Shown here piece by piece: positions 9,302 to 19,264 of a stretch of 64,000 bases of DNA (the stretch's first letter is position 1; each line of letters begins with the position of its first letter). This DNA is from Nitrosomonas sp. (GTDB lineage Bacteria > Pseudomonadota > Gammaproteobacteria > Burkholderiales > Nitrosomonadaceae), in contig BQJA01000006.1 of the NCBI GenBank assembly GCA_021604405.1, forward strand, positions 1 to 64,000. The letters are read 5' to 3'. The notes beneath the pieces were generated by a model. The model did not search any database. It saw only the letters and a list, made by a program, of their open reading frames with translations, and had not been told where the DNA came from. The position numbers and the translations under genes were made by a program.

Positions 9302-9877
9302 GTGCAGGTGACAATTGGTTCCGGCGATCAGTGCGAGGGTGTTCAGAATTCTATGTCAACCTGCAAATTGTCTAACGCGCTTCGTTTGTTGAGCCGCGAC
9401 ATCCTGATCGCATTGTGTTACGGTCTTTCGCCCGGTGAGTGCGGTCTGGTGCAGGGGGCGACGGAGATGCCGGACTGGGGCTTTACAGAGGGACACGTCG
9501 ACCGGCTTTGGACGGATCTCATGCGGTTTCGATGCGTAGGGCCGGAGTAACGTGACAGCGCAGCGTCGACCGGGCGTCTATCTCATGCGCAGATGGGATC
9601 TGCGTAGTACGGATGACTGCAAACGACGTGGATTCTGTCTTCATGTAGTGGGCGGCATATGTCGCTGACAGTTACTCATATCATTCCCCGGCTGCCGGTG
9701 TACCAATGAATGCTGCTGTTCTAATGTGTTATCTGTTAGCAGCCCCTGTTTACACCGATTTTACGGGTGGTTTGCCGCGTCATAGTAACTTTCCTGATCT
9801 GATTAACAAGCCGTATTGAAACGGGAAGAGGAATTAAGTGGCAGTTAACCTGTCCGGTCCGTCATTTGCCGGAAAAT

Positions 9878-10462
9878 TTATACTGAGTCATCATTACGGT
9901 CTGACAATGTATTGGCTTGCGCAAAAGCAGCAAATCCGGCAAGAAAATTGTGCAGTTGTTTGCGTGCCGTTTCATCCACCATTTCACCGGATTCATTGAA
10001 AACCTGATGCGCCCGCGATACCATTAATCGCCCACCAAACCAGGGGTGCGTGCCTAATGCCCTCAGCACAGGTAACCAGGCGTTTTGCGACAGTACCGTG
10101 CCGAAGCCGCCGGGAGTCGCGCCAATAACCGCGATCGAGCGGCCGCCGAAGACCCGTGGAATTTCTGTTGGTGGCCGGGATAGCCAATCGATGGCATTCT
10201 TAAGTACGCCCGGTATGGAACTATTGTATTCCGGCGTAGCTAACAACAGGCCATCAGCCGCAGCAATTTGTGCCTGCAGTGCAACAACCGCTTGCGGAAT
10301 ACCTTCAACAGCCTCGACATCGCCGTTATAGAGTGGAATCCCTTTGATGGTGGCAATCTCGATTGCAACACCGGTTGGTGCTAACGCCGCAGCGGCATGC
10401 AACAATGCAGTATTGAAAGAACCACTGCGTAAGCTTCCTGTAATACCAACTATTTTCGTCAT
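9878..10462 (-). CDS. NADPH-dependent FMN reductase family protein
   Basis: MTKIVGITGSLRSGSFNTALLHAA...LLATPEYNSSIPGVLKNAIDWLSRPP. Confidence 0.9.
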   Translation of the reverse strand: MTKIVGITGSLRSGSFNTALLHAAAALAPTGVAIEIATIKGIPLYNGDVEAVEGIPQAVVALQAQIAAADGLLLATPEYNSSIPGVLKNAIDWLSRPPTEIPRVFGGRSIAVIGATPGGFGTVLSQNAWLPVLRALGTHPWFGGRLMVSRAHQVFNESGEMVDETARKQLHNFLAGFAAFAQANTLSDRNDDSV

Positions 10463-11014
10463 GATAATTTCCTTGCACATTAAGGTACTTGAGTGTTTGT
10501 CTGTAGCTCCTGGAAAAACTGACCAGATGCTTTACATTAAATTCTTTTATCCAAGGTGGATCGCCACCGAATACAGCGGCCACCACGCCCGGTAATGGCC
10601 GCAGCTCACGTTGATTCGTCATTATTGGCGGCAATCGGCTACGAGTTGGGCTACGAGCTGGTTTCTATTGTATATTGAAAGGATAAAATATTACCCAGCC
10701 GGTGTTGCGCAGCTCTGTATTTTCAGACCCCAGTCTCAAAAAAAATGTGTTCTCAATTCATATAAGAAAGCGTATTCTTAATTCGTTCGTTCTAATACGA
10801 AATGTTGCCGCCGCATTATCAAACTTTTTAACCCTTGAATATTCATGTTTGCAAAGTCCAGGCATATCGACAATCTTTTCAGTTGACGTCATCTTAACCG
10901 AACGGTACTTCGATGCAACCATTAGGAATCCGGACGAAAACATACGCTTATTTTGTATTGATTCTTAAAAGAAAAGCGGTCAAATTATTATCAATAATTG
11001 TACGGAGCGTTAAA

Positions 11015-11644
11015 ATGGATAAAACTTTTAAATACAATCGACTTTCTAGAGACGATGCTGTTTTACTCTTGGTCGATCATCAAGCGGGACTGATATCTCT
11101 GGTACAGGATTTCTCACCCAATGAATTTAAGAATAATGTACTGGCGCTGGCCGCTTGCGGCAGCTATTTTCAGCTACCGACAATTTTGACGACCAGCTTC
11201 GAGGACGGTCCAAACGGTCCATTGGTTCCGGAAATTAAGGATATTTTTCCCGATGCGCCGTATGTTGCGCGTCCCGGCAACATCAACGCGTGGGACAATG
11301 AAGATTTTGTCAGGGCTGTCAGAAAAACCGGCCGCAAACAACTCATTATTGCCGGCGTGGTCACGGAAGTCTGTGTCGCTTTTCCGGCATTATCTGCCAT
11401 CGAAGAAGGCTATGAAGTGTTTGTCGTTACCGATGCTTCCGGCACCTTTAATGAGGTTACCCGAAATGCAGCCTGGTTACGCATGCAGTCTGCCGGCGTG
11501 CAAATCATGAGCTGGTTCGGCGTGGCCTGTGAATTGCACCGAGATTGGCGTCATGACGTTGAAGGTCTGGGGGCTTTATTTTCGAATTACATCCCCAACT
11601 ACCGTAACCTGATGACCAGTTACGTTGCCATCAATAAGAAGTAA
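11015..11644 (+). CDS. Isochorismatase family (YcaC-like) cysteine hydrolase
   Basis: DDAVLLLVDHQAGL...RKQLIIAGVVTEVCVAFPALSAIEEGYEVFVVTDASGTF. Confidence 0.9.
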   Translation: MDKTFKYNRLSRDDAVLLLVDHQAGLISLVQDFSPNEFKNNVLALAACGSYFQLPTILTTSFEDGPNGPLVPEIKDIFPDAPYVARPGNINAWDNEDFVRAVRKTGRKQLIIAGVVTEVCVAFPALSAIEEGYEVFVVTDASGTFNEVTRNAAWLRMQSAGVQIMSWFGVACELHRDWRHDVEGLGALFSNYIPNYRNLMTSYVAINKK

Positions 11645-12179
11645 TCGGCGTTATGGTGTATTGACGGCAGCGCAACATAAATGCGTATTCATTGACTGCC
11701 GGGCTACTTAGCAAAGGATCTTACAATACATTATCCATTACTTTTCAGTGTTTTTGCAACCCGACCGACTGTGACATAAATATGGTTTAAATTCTTCTGT
11801 GATGGCTCCGTGGTGTACCCGTTGGATAATTTGTTGTAATGCCTGCATTTTTGTCACTAATCACGCAATAAAAAACAAGTGCCTTGGCCAGTGCGCTTCT
11901 CTGCGCGCGTGGGATTGCTCTCATGTTTTTATCGGATTGCTTGTCGCTGCCATCCTTTGATAGTAGACATCTTTGCGCATGTTGCATGGCAAGATCTAAA
12001 CTTTTCGCGCAGGGTATTTGCTGTGTGTGATCATATAAAACGACGCTTTTTGTCAGAATGTTGTCTTTGATTTATAGCGGCAGTGTTATGAGGTAAATGT
12101 TTATTGAGTTTTGATCATCGATTTAATACAGAACAAGTGCGCAGCGAATGCTTGTACTATTCCGGAGTATTTAAAAGTT

Positions 12180-13613
12180 ATGGATGCAACAATTTGGGCA
12201 TTCATCATTGTTATGGTGTTACTTACATTGAGTGGCTCTATGGCAATGATTCGAAAACGCAAGACACCTGAAGATTATCTTGTCGCAAGCAGAAAAGTAA
12301 AGCCCTGGCTTACGGCGCTTTCCACAGTAGCGACCAACAATAGCGGGTTCATGTTTATTGGCATGATTGCTTATACTTATCGCTTCGGACTTGAATCAGT
12401 ATGGATCATGTTTGGCTGGGTGCTGGGAGACCTGATGGTATGGTTATACGTTCATCCTCGTGTGCGCCGTGCCTCGGGCGATGCCAGGGTGAATACGCTG
12501 CCATTGCTAATAGGCACCCAGGGTAATGCTGTAAATCGTATTGTTGTTGCTGCTGCTGGTCTTATCACCATTGTTTTTCTTGGTGTTTATGCCGCGGCGC
12601 AGCTTAAAGCCGGTAGCACTGCACTATATGCTTTGTTCGAATGGGAAATGTACATCGGTGTAATGATTGGTGCAACGATAGTAATCATCTATTCTTATGC
12701 TGGTGGCATACGCGCCGATATCTGGACAGATGCCGCGCAGTCTTTTGCGATGATTGCGACAATGATATCGATATTGATTGCCGGTTTTATAAATCTGGGC
12801 GGTCCTGATGCCCTCATGTCAAATCTGGGCGCTCAAGATCCTGCACTGGTGGAATGGTTTCCGCAGGATTTGCAGTTTGGCGTATTGATGTTTATTATCG
12901 GTTATATTTTTGCTGGCCTGGGAACTGTCGGCCAGCCGCATCTAATGACGCGCCTGTTAGCGATCGAATCGGTACAAGCAATTCGAAAAGCGCGTGTATA
13001 CTATTTTTTATGGTATACAGTTTTTTTCGCTGCATCAATCGGAGTAGGACTTTATTGCCGGGCAATTATTCCTGATCTGGCAGACCTGCCTAGTGTGGAG
13101 GGTTTGAAAGAACCGACTGAACTTGCGCTACCATTACTCACTATGCATCTTTTGCCGGATATTTTCGTTGGTATAGCGCTCGCGGGGCTATTTGCCGCGA
13201 CTGTTTCAACGGCAGATTCTCAAATTATCGTATGTTCGGGCACCATTACTCATGAATTGTTTCCAGCCTGGAAAGATTCCTATTTGGCGACAAAGCTTGG
13301 TACATTTACAGTAACTGCAATCGCACTGATAATTGCTCTGTTTGCGCATGAAGGTGTCTTCGGTCTGGTACTCGTAGCATGGTCCGCGATGGGCGCAAGT
13401 CTTGGACCGATACTTGTATTGCGCATTTTTCATGTGCCATTATCGACGTCAACCGCACTATGCATGATGTCGGCCGCTATTTTAACCGTGTCATTATGGC
13501 ATTTTTCCGGATATGACGAGGATGTGCTGAAAATTTTTCCCGGTACTTTAGCGGCATTTCTGGTTTATTCTGTATCGTTAATCTGGAATAGAGTGAACGA
13601 TTTTCGGACTTAA
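12180..13613 (+). CDS. Sodium:solute symporter (SSS) family transporter
   Basis: Many TM segments; RKRKTPEDYLVASRKVKPWLTALSTVATNNSGFMFIGMIAYTYRFG...GQPHLMTRLLA; AGLFAATVSTADSQIIVCSGTITHE. Confidence 0.85.
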   Translation: MDATIWAFIIVMVLLTLSGSMAMIRKRKTPEDYLVASRKVKPWLTALSTVATNNSGFMFIGMIAYTYRFGLESVWIMFGWVLGDLMVWLYVHPRVRRASGDARVNTLPLLIGTQGNAVNRIVVAAAGLITIVFLGVYAAAQLKAGSTALYALFEWEMYIGVMIGATIVIIYSYAGGIRADIWTDAAQSFAMIATMISILIAGFINLGGPDALMSNLGAQDPALVEWFPQDLQFGVLMFIIGYIFAGLGTVGQPHLMTRLLAIESVQAIRKARVYYFLWYTVFFAASIGVGLYCRAIIPDLADLPSVEGLKEPTELALPLLTMHLLPDIFVGIALAGLFAATVSTADSQIIVCSGTITHELFPAWKDSYLATKLGTFTVTAIALIIALFAHEGVFGLVLVAWSAMGASLGPILVLRIFHVPLSTSTALCMMSAAILTVSLWHFSGYDEDVLKIFPGTLAAFLVYSVSLIWNRVNDFRT

Positions 13614-13727
13614 TGCTGGCCTGCTGTGCTGCAGTGATATATAGCCATTTGCTTTCTTTTTTGTGGGTGGTGCGGCGAATCGGGGCACTTTGCGTAAATC
13701 CCGAAACATGGTGAGGCTATGAGAATT

Positions 13728-13759
13728 GCCCGTGCTTTTTTCATGCAAAAAGCACGGGC
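13728..13759. terminator. Perfect 13-bp hairpin between convergent genes, probable bidirectional terminator
   Basis: gcccgtgcttttt-tcatgc-aaaaagcacgggc. Confidence 0.8.
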
Positions 13760-13840
13760 TATCAAGTCGGCATGACGTTGACTGTCAATTTGCGCACAGC
13801 GGCAGTTATCTTGCAACCAGTGTCTATAATGCCTCCCAGC

Positions 13841-15790
13841 TTAAGCTGCGGATACTTTTTTATTTTTTCGTGTTACGTTAATCAAACCGCCTGCCAGCAC
13901 GGATTCGGTTTGTCGCTTCGTCAATCGGTGTTCGAGTGGGTAGCATTGCTTTTTAGTTTGATTTACTGCTTCGATCACGTCGCCGTTTTTCAGGGCGCTG
14001 CATAAGTTTTCGAGGCGCAAGACATCGTTTTGTTCGATCTTTTCCCAATCAGCTTCGATTTGGAAAATAAGCGGCAGGATGCCGAAATTGATCAGGTTTT
14101 GCCGGTGAATGCGAGCAAAACTTTTGACGATAACTGCCCTTAAGCCTAAATATCTTGGTGCTAGCGCAGCGTGCTCGCGGCTCGAGCCCTGACCGTAATT
14201 TTTTCCGCCCACCACCAATGAACCAGATTTTTGGTGCTGCATCGCCCGTTCGTAGTAGCTTTCGTCGATCTGCGAAAAAGTGAATTTACTGATTTCTGGA
14301 ATGTTACTGCGGAACGGCAAGACGCGTGTACCAGCGGGTAGAATCTCATCGGTCGACGTATTGTCACCGACTTTCAGCAGCACTGGTCCCTCCAGCGTAT
14401 CGTTCAGCACTTCGAAATTCGGCAGCGGCTTGATATTCGGCCCTTTCTCGAGAGTGATATCACCGCTTGATTTTGCCGGGGGCATCAACGTCGACAGTTT
14501 TAATTCCTGCTTGTGCGGCTCACGAAATTGCGGGTATTCTATTTCGAGCGTTCGTGGATCGGTGATTTTCCCGGTAAGCGCGGAAGCGGCTGCGGTTTCT
14601 GGGCTGCAGAGATAGACTTGATCTTCTTTCGTGCCCGATCTGCCGGGAAAATTTCGCGGTACCGTGCGTAGGCTGATGCGGCCAGTGGCTGGCGCCTGAC
14701 CCATGCCGATGCAGCCGTTACAGCCGGATTGATGCAGGCGTGCACCGGCCTGGATCAGCTTGTCGAGATAGCCTTTGCGGGTCAGGTTGGTCAGAATCTG
14801 CCGCGAAGTGGGATTGATGTCGAAGGAAACACGGTCGTGCACACGCCGGTTATCGACGATCATCGCGACGATAGCGAAATCGCGCATGCCGGGATTGGCG
14901 GACGAGCCGACCATAGATTGATAGATTTCACGGCCGGCTACATCGGTCACCGGCAAGACTTTGCCGGGGCTGCTCGGGCAGGCAATCAACGGCTCGAGTT
15001 TTGACAAGTCCAGCTCCTCGTGCAGGTCATATTGCGCATTTATATCTGCCTTCAGCTCACACCACGTTTCACCTCGCCCTTGCGCCTCGAGGAAACTTTT
15101 CACCCGCTTATCGGAGGGAAAAACTGTGGTTGTGGCGCCCAGCTCTGCGCCCATATTAGCGATCACATGGCGATCCATGGCCGATAAATTTTGCAGCCCC
15201 GGGCCATAATATTCGATAATTTTACCGACGCCGCCGTGCACGTCGTGGCGCCGCAGCATTTCGAGGATGACATCTTTGGCGCTTACCCATGCGGGCAGCT
15301 TACCGGTTAGCCGCACTCCCATGATTTGCGGCATATTCACGTAAAAAGGCTCGCCGGCCATGGCCAGGGCCACTTCGAGTCCGCCCGCGCCGATAGCCAA
15401 CATGCCGAGAGAACCGGCTGCGCAGGTGTGGCTATCTGAGCCAAGCAGTGTTTTGCCGGGGATGCCAAAACGTTCCATGTGTACCGGATGGCTGACGCCA
15501 TTGCCAGGGCCGCTATACCAAACACCGAATTTTTGACAGGCGCTGCGCAAAAACAAATGATCGTCCGGGTTTTTAAAATCGGTTTGCAACAGGTTGTGAT
15601 CGACATACTGTGCCGACAGTTCCGTTTTGACGCGTGGCAGGTCCATCGCTTCGAATTCAAGCATGACAAGTGTGCCGGTAGCATCCTGCGTTAACGTTTG
15701 GTCGATTTTTAGCGCGATTTCCTCGCCGGGCTGCATTTTGCCGGAAACAAGGTGCTCTGCTATTAATTTCTGACTGACATTTTTGGCCAT
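13841..15790 (-). CDS. Aconitate hydratase
   Basis: MAKNVSQKLIAEHLVSGKM...LLGSDSHTCAAGSLGMLAIGAGG...CNGCIGMGQAPA...GKNYGQGSSREHAALAPRYLG. Confidence 0.9.
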   Translation of the reverse strand: MAKNVSQKLIAEHLVSGKMQPGEEIALKIDQTLTQDATGTLVMLEFEAMDLPRVKTELSAQYVDHNLLQTDFKNPDDHLFLRSACQKFGVWYSGPGNGVSHPVHMERFGIPGKTLLGSDSHTCAAGSLGMLAIGAGGLEVALAMAGEPFYVNMPQIMGVRLTGKLPAWVSAKDVILEMLRRHDVHGGVGKIIEYYGPGLQNLSAMDRHVIANMGAELGATTTVFPSDKRVKSFLEAQGRGETWCELKADINAQYDLHEELDLSKLEPLIACPSSPGKVLPVTDVAGREIYQSMVGSSANPGMRDFAIVAMIVDNRRVHDRVSFDINPTSRQILTNLTRKGYLDKLIQAGARLHQSGCNGCIGMGQAPATGRISLRTVPRNFPGRSGTKEDQVYLCSPETAAASALTGKITDPRTLEIEYPQFREPHKQELKLSTLMPPAKSSGDITLEKGPNIKPLPNFEVLNDTLEGPVLLKVGDNTSTDEILPAGTRVLPFRSNIPEISKFTFSQIDESYYERAMQHQKSGSLVVGGKNYGQGSSREHAALAPRYLGLRAVIVKSFARIHRQNLINFGILPLIFQIEADWEKIEQNDVLRLENLCSALKNGDVIEAVNQTKKQCYPLEHRLTKRQTESVLAGGLINVTRKNKKVSAA

Positions 15791-16274
15791 GATTTTTTCC
15801 AACACTATTTGTATGAAAAACGCCGAGCCCTGCAAATACCGGCATATATCCCGTTTAACGTTGCCATCCAGACCTGGTAATTGTTGCCAGCTTGACAAGA
15901 CGACGCGACGCAGGTGCTTTGAAGTTTTACTTATTTACTTATGGTCTGTCAATATTGCTGTGGATTTGTTCCGGCGTTGGCAATTTTTTATAATTGTCAG
16001 TGATCTTTTACGGCGCTTTTTTGCGTTCTGGTGGTCTCTGCTACGCCATTGCTGCCAATAAGCCAATATATTTTCGGTAATATAGGAATTCCGGTTGTGT
16101 CGACGCAAATTTATGATACATTGAAGTGGTTTGTTCTGCGATGTCTTAAGAAAATCATTCATTAATGGTTTGCCTCCTGATTAAACGGTACATTTCCTAA
16201 CATCTGGTCGGTAAATGCTCAGCGTCCACCGGTAACCTGCTATACTTTGGCCCTGATCACCAGGAGGGGACATC

Positions 16275-17693
16275 ATGCGCTATTCCGCACTCTTGACCGA
16301 CCTCTACGAACTGACTATGCTGGCGGGCTACTTCGAGCATGGCATGCATGAGGATGATGCCAGTTTCGATCTTTTCTTCCGCGCGAATCCCTTCAAAGGT
16401 GGTTATGCTGTCTTCGCCGGACTGGAGCCGGCCCTGCGCTATCTGGAGCAGGTGCGTTTCACGGAGCAGGACCTTGCCTATCTGGATAGCCTGAACCTCT
16501 TTCGGCCACGCTTCCTCGATTATCTTGAAGGGTTCCGCTTTCGTTGCAAAGTTATTGCGCCGGACGAGGGAACGGTTGTGTTCGCCAATGAGCCCCTGGT
16601 AACAATCGAGGGCGGCCTGGCGCAGGCTCAACTGGTCGAGACGGTTTTACTCAACATCATCAATTTCCAAACCCTTGTCGCAACCAAGGCTGCACGTATC
16701 CAGCATGCCGCCGGTGATGGTGAGGTGGTCGAATTTGGCCTGCGCCGCGCGCATGGCCCCGATGGCGGTCTCGGTGGGACCCGCGCTGCCTGTGTCGGTG
16801 GGGTACGTTGCACCAGCAATACCTGGGCCGGCCAGATTTTCGGAATTCCTGTCCAGGGTACCCATGCACACAGCTGGGTCATGGCCTTCGATGACGAACT
16901 CACAGCCTTCCGGGCCTATGCCGAGGTTTTTCCCGATAATGCCGTTCTATTGGTGGATACTTATGACACGCTTAGAATTGGCATCCCGAACGCGATTACT
17001 GTAGCTGGAGAACTGCGCAAGAAAGGTCACGAGCTGAAAGGTGTCAGGCTCGATTCAGGAGACCTCGCTTACTTAAGCCGTAGAGCGCGGAAGATGTTTG
17101 ACGAGGCGGGGTTTCCCGATGTCAGGATTGTCGCTTCCAACGAACTGGATGAATATGTGATTCAATCGCTACGTAGCGAAGGCAGCCGGATCGATATCTA
17201 TGGTGTGGGGACACAACTGGCCACGGCCGGCGGTGAAGGTGGGGGAGCTCTGGGCGGCGTCTACAAACTTGTCCGCTTCGCGGACAAACCACGTCTCAAA
17301 GTGACACAGGATATTGCCAAGGCGACCCTTCCCGACCGCAAACGGCTACTCCGTCTGGTCGATGCAGCGGGCACCTTTATCCAGGATGTCATCTGTCGCG
17401 AGGGAGAGAATCTGGAGCCGGGCGCCACAGTCTACGATCCTACCAATCCTTCTCAGCGCCGGAGACTGGAAAAGACGTTCGATGCCGTGGAGATTCGTCG
17501 TGTTGTCATGGAGAAAGGGCAGATTGTTGGTGATTTGCCGGATCTTAAAAACTGTGCCGACCATCGCGTCGAACAGTTCCGGCGATTGCCGGAAGGTACG
17601 CTGCGCCTGCACAATCCCCATACTTACAAGATCTCGATCAGTCCACAACTCCATGAATTGCGTGAACGGCTGATGGAAAAAATTATGTTCTGA
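16275..17693 (+). CDS. pncB: Nicotinate phosphoribosyltransferase
   Basis: MRYSALLTDLYELTMLAGYFEHG...EFGLRRAHGPDGG...GTHAHSWVMAF...VDTYDTLRIGI...RLDSGDLAYLSRRARKMFDEAG; AGGAGG-type SD. Confidence 0.92.
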   Translation: MRYSALLTDLYELTMLAGYFEHGMHEDDASFDLFFRANPFKGGYAVFAGLEPALRYLEQVRFTEQDLAYLDSLNLFRPRFLDYLEGFRFRCKVIAPDEGTVVFANEPLVTIEGGLAQAQLVETVLLNIINFQTLVATKAARIQHAAGDGEVVEFGLRRAHGPDGGLGGTRAACVGGVRCTSNTWAGQIFGIPVQGTHAHSWVMAFDDELTAFRAYAEVFPDNAVLLVDTYDTLRIGIPNAITVAGELRKKGHELKGVRLDSGDLAYLSRRARKMFDEAGFPDVRIVASNELDEYVIQSLRSEGSRIDIYGVGTQLATAGGEGGGALGGVYKLVRFADKPRLKVTQDIAKATLPDRKRLLRLVDAAGTFIQDVICREGENLEPGATVYDPTNPSQRRRLEKTFDAVEIRRVVMEKGQIVGDLPDLKNCADHRVEQFRRLPEGTLRLHNPHTYKISISPQLHELRERLMEKIMF

Positions 17694-17814
17694 TTCTGGT
17701 TACTCTTGCAAAATGCACGCGCTTGTGTTCGGTGCTCGGCGCCGGAGCTGATAAAGATCATTAAAGAAAACGGCGCAGGGGGAGAAACAGAAATCGACCC
17801 GATTGCATATTCAA

Positions 17815-18305
17815 ACTAATTCTGTTCAGCAATACGCCACCAGTCTGCAATGACTTTTCCAACAACCGGATTGACAAGATAACCCTATGAACGGTGGCAA
17901 TTCAAACCTTTCTCAGTTCGAAAAAAATTGTATAGGCCATCTGCGTGGTCTTCAATTAATTCAATGATTCCAGCATCGATCATGGGTTTGAAGCCATCAT
18001 AAAAATGCTGGTCAAGCGCTGTTAGATTTCCTGCTGCCGCGAAGTTGTACCAGTGCCTGATGAATGGTCGGATACTTACGTTTGCCGCGTTCAGTATTGC
18101 TCAGCAGCCAGTGTTGGACAAAGTTGATGCCCAGCGGACTGCCGAGTGAAAGGAAATCAACTTGGCCGCTCTGTTTTTTATGATAGGAGAGCTCCCAGAG
18201 TGCATCATAAGTAATGATTGAACCCATACTGTGACCGATGATCAGTACTGGTTCATTGTTATCAAGCATTGGTCGCAAAACCCGTTTGAGTTGTTCACGT
18301 ATCAT
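17815..18305 (-). pseudogene. Alpha/beta hydrolase fragment (frameshift plus in-frame stop)
   Basis: VLIIGHSMGSIITYDALWELS...DFLSLGSPLGINFVQHWLLSNTERGKRKYPTIH, then in another frame WYNFAAAGNLTALDQHFYDGFKPMIDAGI...GLNCHRS*GYLVNPVVGKVIADWWRI. Confidence 0.75.
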
Positions 18306-18348
18306 CGAACCGATATTGCAAAAATGGGATAAAAAATTTAATCTCAGT

Positions 18349-19176
18349 TTACGGCTGATCGTAAGTAATAAATAACTGGCTTAGTCCGTCCGTTCCAGAT
18401 GGATCCAGATAAATACTGGTTAGATTGAAATCAACTGCTGGATTTAGGCGTTCGCCTTCAACAATACTGGCATAAGGATTACCTCCCAATATTCGGCTTG
18501 TGTGTGTTATATAGAGACGGTCAAGTACGTGACTGGTCAGCAGCAGATGTAATACTTTAGGCCCGGCTGATGAAAAAATTGTGCGGTAGCCCAGTTCAGT
18601 CAATTTATTGACCATCGTCGCACCATTAACACTTTTCCGGTTGCCGGCCACAATAACCGGTATATCTTTTTTTTCTATTGCTTTAACGCGTTCTGGCTTT
18701 GGATCCGCAGTCGTGAATACGACCACTTTTCTTCCGCAAGCCGTCAGTATATCGGGAATGGGAAAATTCAGGCTACTACTAATAATGGCAATGTCTGCTT
18801 GTGGAGAAAGTCCATTCGAACACCGCCAATTGCGTAGTTCGGCAAACTGGGGATCGTCAACCTGCAAAATTTCTTGTGCATTACCCTGTGTCCAGTCCTT
18901 TAAATAACGGCCACTACTGATAATAATATCCGCTTGGCTGGCCAACTCTTGAAACAGCCACCAGTCGCGGTCATTGGCGATTAATTCTGGTATCTGCATT
19001 TCCTGCGTACTTTCATTGTGTACTGCAATACGGCCATCAAGGCTGGTGATAAAATTCGTATACACAAACGCTCGGTTACCAGAAGCAAACCGGCGAACAT
19101 TATGGGCCAGATAGGTTCCTTTGAGAGGTCGCTCCCTTACCGGGTGTGGATAAAGCTGTATGATTGGACTGTTCAT
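18349..19176 (-). CDS. RibD C-terminal / dihydrofolate reductase-like family protein
   Basis: RAFVYTNFITSLDGRIAVHNES...DIIISSGRYLKDW...GYRTIFSSAGPKVLHLLLTSHVLDRLYITHTSRILGG. Confidence 0.8.
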   Translation of the reverse strand: MNSPIIQLYPHPVRERPLKGTYLAHNVRRFASGNRAFVYTNFITSLDGRIAVHNESTQEMQIPELIANDRDWWLFQELASQADIIISSGRYLKDWTQGNAQEILQVDDPQFAELRNWRCSNGLSPQADIAIISSSLNFPIPDILTACGRKVVVFTTADPKPERVKAIEKKDIPVIVAGNRKSVNGATMVNKLTELGYRTIFSSAGPKVLHLLLTSHVLDRLYITHTSRILGGNPYASIVEGERLNPAVDFNLTSIYLDPSGTDGLSQLFITYDQP

Positions 19177-19264
19177 GGATCCTTCTTTTCAATATTATTT
19201 AAGTTGGACTTCCAAAGCATTCATTGCCGCAAAAAAAAGCGATTATTCTTTAACAACATATCAA

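Noticed and set aside
9302-9550. 82-aa ORF directly after the DUF1254 gene
   Set aside because: Starts at the base following the DUF1254 stop, with no separate SD evident; no recognisable motifs.
14280-15209. Several ORFs on the + strand inside the aconitase gene
   Set aside because: Antisense to a strongly supported gene; no family-like motifs; expected from codon bias.
16628-17654. Minus and alternate-frame ORFs overlapping pncB
   Set aside because: Shadow ORFs of a high-GC conserved gene.
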